IMG/VR virus record: IMGVR_UViG_3300010392_000184
Span: 1 to 29,645 of that record
Reading direction: 5' to 3' (one strand)
Length of the DNA: 29,645 nucleotides
Source of the DNA: a virus
In this document: piece after piece, positions 29,436 through 29,645 of the stretch
Numbering within the stretch: position 1 is the first letter of the stretch
How the letters are laid out: the number at the start of each line of letters is the position of its first letter
Program-made: the position numbers and the translations under genes
The notes under the pieces: model-generated
What the model was told of the DNA's origin: nothing
What the model saw: only the letters and a program-made list of their open reading frames with translations
Databases searched by the model: none

Positions 29436-29645
29436 TGCGCACCCCCTTGCTGGCTCCACACCACCTTGTCGAGGTTGGGGTCGTAGAGCTGCTTTATTCG
29501 CTGTACCTGGGGCGGTCGCGGCCCGGTGTTTTTGCTATCGAGAAGCCGGTAGCGACTGAGCTTCCTCCCTTTGCCAAGGCGCAAGACAGCCAGGTAGCCG
29601 GCCTTGGCGAGAATTTCGCAATACTGCTTGGCGGTGGCGGGAGCC
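29432..29645 (-). CDS. C-terminal part of a winged-helix-like early phage protein (runs off the right edge)
   Basis: About 70 codons are visible, open to the right edge. The segment ATAKQYCEILAKAGYLAVLRLGKGRKLSRYRLL looks like the recognition helix and wing of a winged-helix domain, followed by a Pro-rich linker and a C-terminal block (VQRIKQLYDPNLDKVVW). It is typical of early phage DNA-binding proteins located after the transposition genes. The rest is outside the window. Confidence 0.65.
   Translation of the reverse strand, partial: APATAKQYCEILAKAGYLAVLRLGKGRKLSRYRLLDSKNTGPRPPQVQRIKQLYDPNLDKVVWSQQGGAQ

Noticed and set aside
1-29645. CRISPR array, insertion sequence, rRNA or integrase/attachment site
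   Set aside because: No regularly spaced repeats, transposase genes, RNA gene signatures or recognisable phage ends were seen.

Overview
The window holds most of a Mu-like transposable phage or prophage. All genes read on the minus strand, so the phage runs from right (early) to left (late). Both phage ends, and the transposase genes expected beyond the right edge, lie outside the window. The GC-rich composition, the strong Shine-Dalgarno sites and the Rha and Com families point to a gammaproteobacterial host. I cannot name the species.

Layout in transcription order. (1) 29645-23188, early and middle genes: a partial winged-helix-like protein, a tandem pair of paralogous small proteins, a Cys-rich HTH protein, Gam (DNA-end protector), a small membrane protein, a wHTH-like protein, GemA, one Mor/C-family activator, several small orphans, a replisome-organiser-like protein, a membrane protein, and a Rha-type regulator behind a structured leader. 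(2) 22875-20767: M15 endolysin, TraR/DksA-type zinc finger, DUF2730, gp26-like wHTH, a small membrane protein and gp27 (small terminase). (3) 20777-11139, Mu-type head genes: gp28 terminase, gp29 portal, an interrupted 84-codon gene, a DUF2786 protein, gpF with a C-terminal nuclease-like domain, gpG, gpI protease with a nested gpZ scaffold, decoration protein, gpT capsid, a terminator, then FluMu gp35, gp36 and gp37-like genes. (4) 10703-1743, a lambda/B3-type long non-contractile tail: tail tube, G/GT chaperones joined by a programmed -1 frameshift, a 1233-aa tape measure, and a short tail-tip and fibre set. (5) 1632-1, an end-of-phage cargo operon: a small orphan, a lipoprotein, an alpha/beta hydrolase, a roughly 275-nt structured region, and the start of a Com-like zinc-finger gene. 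Com normally precedes the DNA-modification gene mom, which would lie just left of the window.

The head is Mu-like. There are no sheath or baseplate genes, so the virion should be a siphovirus (B3/D3112-like chimera). The observations I rate highest are: a near-identical 17-bp motif upstream of lys, of gpI and of the cargo operon, matching the positions of Mu late promoters; a GGGAAAC slippery heptamer at the G/GT overlap; the structured RNA candidate next to com, whose G-U pairs favour the opposite strand; a perfect 12-bp hairpin burying the lysin start codon; and two lesions, a nonsense codon in a portal-adjacent gene and a 17-bp tandem duplication that truncates gpF.
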